Below are positions 16,796-19,062 of a stretch of 19,062 nucleotides of DNA, piece by piece; within the stretch, counting starts at the first letter, position 1, and each line of letters begins with the position of its first letter. The DNA is taken from positions 1 to 19,062 of the forward strand of contig JAENZU010000010.1 in NCBI GenBank assembly GCA_016841125.1, read 5' to 3'. The notes under the pieces were generated by a model, which was not told where the DNA came from, made no database searches, and was given only the letters and a program-made list of their open reading frames with translations. This DNA is from Melioribacter sp. GTDB lineage: Bacteria > Bacteroidota > Ignavibacteria > Ignavibacteriales > Melioribacteraceae. The position numbers were made by a program, and so were the translations under genes.

Positions 16796-16944
16796 CTAAC
16801 ATTTATAGGGTTTTCATCCGTTTCTAAAGGAAAAGAGATCTATCCAAAATCATAAATTTTGTTGATAACTTCTCTGTAAAATTGGCTTATCAACATCAAT
16901 GTGCAAACATGCGCTTTACCAACATCAAAAATACAAGTTATCAA

Positions 16945-16959
16945 CGTGTTGCCAACACG
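16945..16959. repeat. Perfect palindrome at the edge of the candidate origin
   Basis: CGTGTTG (16945-16951) and CAACACG (16953-16959) are separated by one base, and the left arm overlaps a DnaA-box-like site. It may be a protein-binding site. It is unlikely to be a terminator for the DUF72 gene because a one-base loop cannot fold well and no T-run follows. Confidence 0.55.
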
Positions 16960-16996
16960 AATATTTAATTTATTTTCTGAATTTCCAGTCATTTGT

Positions 16997-17860
16997 TTAA
17001 ACATTATTCAGCAAACTATAAATTTTATCTATCGTAATAGGAGCTGATCCTTCGTAGTGATTATTTACATTCAGATAAATATCCACTTCTCTTGAAAGCA
17101 AATCGCGGATAATATCAACTATCCGGTTTAATTCCTCATCTTTCGGTTCAACAATTTTATTCCACTCACCCCCAGTCTTTTCCTCAATTCCTTTTCTGTC
17201 GGGTCCGTGAAGCCTTAAAATAGTTTGACCGTTTATAAAGTTTTTGAATTTAATATATGTTTCCCAAACAGGGGGCATATAATAACCTTGTAAAAACACG
17301 TGCTGAAGTTTATTCTCCGCAATAAATTCGAAGTAGGATTTATTTAAATAATTAGGGTTTCTTATTTCGACCGAGTACTCAAATCCGTCCGGTGCATTTT
17401 GAATAAACGCTGAAAACTTATCTTGAAACTCTAATTGAGAATTCATCTTCTGTTTATTTAAGTATTCAAACTGAAACATTAGCGGACCCAATTTATCTCC
17501 GAACGGTTCAAGTAAAGTCAGAAAATCATCGAGAAGATCCAGCGAAAGAAAATGAGGGTTTTCTTTTAACGGTTCCTTTTTGCTGCGGTTGTAAAAATGC
17601 GTAAGCGTGATACTGTTGGGCACTTTGACTGAAAATTTAAATTCGGGGGGAACCGATTCATTATATTTAATTACATCATCCGGTTTAGGCATGTTAATTT
17701 TCTTTTCCCCAAAAAGTGACCAAAACCATTGATCAATTTCAACGGTATTGAATTTTTTAGAATATTCGGTTAGGTAATTATTTTTGTCGGCGCCGGAATA
17801 AACTAAATTTTTCCAGGAATCATACTTCCAACTGCAAGTTCCAATTCGTATGTTTGACAT
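16997..17860 (-). CDS. DUF72 (YecE-like) family protein
   Basis: This 287-residue protein has the normal DUF72 length and pattern: IGTCSWKYDSW near the start (6-16), VEIDQWFWS (40-48), FKFSVKVPNSITLTH (74-88), GPLMFQFEYL (125-134), YSVEIRNPNYLN (162-173), LRLHGPDRKG (226-235) and NVNNHYEGSAPITI (270-283). The fold is a TIM barrel; the biochemical role is unknown. It starts at ATG 17860 with AGGA upstream, is read leftward toward the candidate origin, and is divergent from trkA. It is not part of the dnaN operon, being separated from it by 354 bases. Confidence 0.93.
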   Translation of the reverse strand: MSNIRIGTCSWKYDSWKNLVYSGADKNNYLTEYSKKFNTVEIDQWFWSLFGEKKINMPKPDDVIKYNESVPPEFKFSVKVPNSITLTHFYNRSKKEPLKENPHFLSLDLLDDFLTLLEPFGDKLGPLMFQFEYLNKQKMNSQLEFQDKFSAFIQNAPDGFEYSVEIRNPNYLNKSYFEFIAENKLQHVFLQGYYMPPVWETYIKFKNFINGQTILRLHGPDRKGIEEKTGGEWNKIVEPKDEELNRIVDIIRDLLSREVDIYLNVNNHYEGSAPITIDKIYSLLNNV

Positions 17861-17967
17861 TCCAAATTCCTGCTGTTTATAAAACAGTTTAAGATAATAA
17901 AAATAGGATTTGATTGGAATAATTCATTTGTCTGTTATATCTTTAATTTTTCACATTGGTTCTATTT

Positions 17968-19062
17968 ATGAAAATTATTATTTCCGGCGCCGGTGAAGTT
18001 GGTTTTCATTTGGCAAAACAATTATCGATAGAAGAGCACGATATTAGTGTTATAGATATTGACCTGCATCAATTAGAGCGGGTGGACTCCACCACAGACG
18101 TGTTAACACACTACGGTTCTTCAACTAATATAAGTTTACTAAAAAAAGCTCGCGTTGATGCAACGGATCTGGTGGTTGCCGTTTCGAGTTCGGAATCTGT
18201 TAATATCAACACAGCTATAATTGCAAAAAAACTGGGCGCAAAAAAAACTATTGCCAGAGTTTCAAATGCGGAATATACTTTGCCCGAATATAAAGAAATG
18301 TTCGCTTCGCTGGGAATTGATCATATTATTTATCCCGAAGAATTAGCTGCCGCGGAAGTTGTAAAACTTATTGAAAGAGCTGCAGCAACAGACGTGCTGG
18401 AATTTGAAAACGGCAAGATTTCCCTCCTCGGTGTAAAGCTCGATTCCAACACGAGTGTTATCCGCAAAACGATAAAAGAAATAGCCGAAAAATTTTCGGA
18501 AGTTTCTTTCCGCATAGTTGCTCTTCAGCGAGGATTGAGAACAATAATTCCGAGCGGCAACGATATGCTTCTTCCGAACGACCAGGTATTTATGATTTCA
18601 ACTCCCGAAGGAATTGAAAACATGATGCGAATAGCAGGCAAAGAAAATTTTAAACTCGAAAATATAATGATACTCGGCGGCGGAAGAATCGGAAGAAAAG
18701 TTGCCAAGACTTTGGAGAACAAAGTAAACGTAAAACTTATTGAATCCGATACCGATAAAACAAACGACCTTGCAGATTATCTCGGAAAGACGCTGGTGAT
18801 TAAAGGCGACGGAAGAGATATAGACTTGCTGGCACAGGAAGGAATAGTTGATATGGATGCCTTTCTGGCGCTCACAGACGACGCTGAAACGAATATTATT
18901 ACCTGCTTGATGGCAAAACACCTTGGAGTAACAAAAACAATTTCTCTAGTAGATAATGTTGATTATATTCCGCTTACACAAACGATCGGTTTGGACTCAC
19001 TTATAAATAAAAAATTAATTGCGGCCAATAATATTACCCGGTTCATTCGCAAAGCCAATCTT
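17968..19062 (+). CDS. trkA: Trk potassium uptake protein TrkA (partial, 365 residues, C-terminus cut)
   Basis: The ORF opens at ATG 17968 and stays open to the right edge. It has the TrkA layout of two RCK units. RCK-N 1 has GAGEVG (7-12) with acidic VIDID (28-32) at the end of the second strand; RCK-C 1 covers roughly 140-220; RCK-N 2 has GGGRIG (237-242), IESD (258-261) and KGDGRD (279-284). The protein binds NAD(H) and nucleotides on the cytoplasmic face and gates the TrkH/TrkG potassium channel. Full-length members are about 450 residues, so some 85 are missing. A trkH gene may follow outside the window. No good Shine-Dalgarno site precedes the ATG, which is common in this group. Confidence 0.95.
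   Translation, partial: MKIIISGAGEVGFHLAKQLSIEEHDISVIDIDLHQLERVDSTTDVLTHYGSSTNISLLKKARVDATDLVVAVSSSESVNINTAIIAKKLGAKKTIARVSNAEYTLPEYKEMFASLGIDHIIYPEELAAAEVVKLIERAAATDVLEFENGKISLLGVKLDSNTSVIRKTIKEIAEKFSEVSFRIVALQRGLRTIIPSGNDMLLPNDQVFMISTPEGIENMMRIAGKENFKLENIMILGGGRIGRKVAKTLENKVNVKLIESDTDKTNDLADYLGKTLVIKGDGRDIDLLAQEGIVDMDAFLALTDDAETNIITCLMAKHLGVTKTISLVDNVDYIPLTQTIGLDSLINKKLIAANNITRFIRKANL

Larger units (their letters stand above)
16643..16996. other. Candidate chromosomal replication origin (oriC) upstream of dnaN
   Basis: This 354-base spacer has no gene. It contains a perfect DnaA box TGTGGATAA (16787-16795, minus) and close variants: TTATTAACA (16707-16715), TGTTGATAA (16860-16868, minus), TTATCAACA (16887-16895), TTACCAACA (16916-16924) and TTATCAACG (16938-16946). 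TGTGGATTT (16779-16787) adjoins the perfect box. An almost pure A/T stretch (16716-16777), with a run of four ATT trinucleotides at 16728-16739, could be the unwinding element. A perfect 7-bp-arm palindrome ends the cluster. Position next to dnaN and the gene orientation on both sides fit an origin. The dnaN promoter must also lie here. Confidence 0.7.

Noticed and set aside
16945..16959. Terminator for the DUF72 gene
   Set aside because: The one-base loop is too small and no T-run follows; the site overlaps a DnaA-box-like sequence.
18330..18921. Minus-strand ORFs opposite trkA
   Set aside because: They lie inside the clear TrkA reading frame on the plus strand and have no recognisable motifs.

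Overview
The window is a low-GC bacterial chromosome segment. It holds the conserved replication block dnaN-recF-DUF721(dciA)-gyrB-gyrA, all on the minus strand, with accessory DNA to the left of it. Gene order, DUF721 beside recF, sparse Shine-Dalgarno sites and the AT-rich spacers suggest the Bacteroidota/Chlorobiota/Ignavibacteriota group. This is inference from style and protein sequence; no marker in the window fixes the species.

Left end (1-2337): the start of a NarL/FixJ-type response regulator (minus, cut by the window edge), a 373-base spacer with two hairpins, a serine beta-lactamase-like lipoprotein, a DUF559 (Vsr-like) endonuclease, and a spacer with a palindromic repeat-like element.

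Defence island (2338-7689, minus): a Zorya-like cassette with ATGA or near-zero gene spacing. It comprises a possible 62-aa leader ORF, ZorA (MotA/ExbB-like motor with a long coiled tail), ZorB (MotB-like, OmpA domain) and an HNH nuclease (ZorE-like, so nearest to type II Zorya). After a 194-base gap come a protein with a degenerate kinase-like P-loop and a nucleoside-deoxyribosyltransferase-like fold, and an overlapping 72-aa protein with a perfect AGGAGG ribosome site. The last two are not part of any Zorya type I know and are the most likely undescribed component. The island looks more AT-rich than the housekeeping genes.

Housekeeping block (7888-16642, minus): a small four-helix membrane protein; a PLP-dependent methionine gamma-lyase/trans-sulfuration enzyme 15 bases behind gyrA and ending in a clear intrinsic terminator; gyrA (with Thr83 and Tyr87 at the quinolone-determining positions); gyrB; dciA-like; recF; dnaN.

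Right end: a 354-base spacer upstream of dnaN (16643-16996) has one perfect DnaA box, at least five close variants (mostly TTATCAACA-like) and an AT-rich stretch, so it is a strong chromosomal origin candidate although dnaA is not in the window. A DUF72 protein (minus) and the start of trkA (plus, cut by the window edge) follow. Genes left of the candidate origin run leftward and trkA runs rightward, which fits bidirectional replication from this point.
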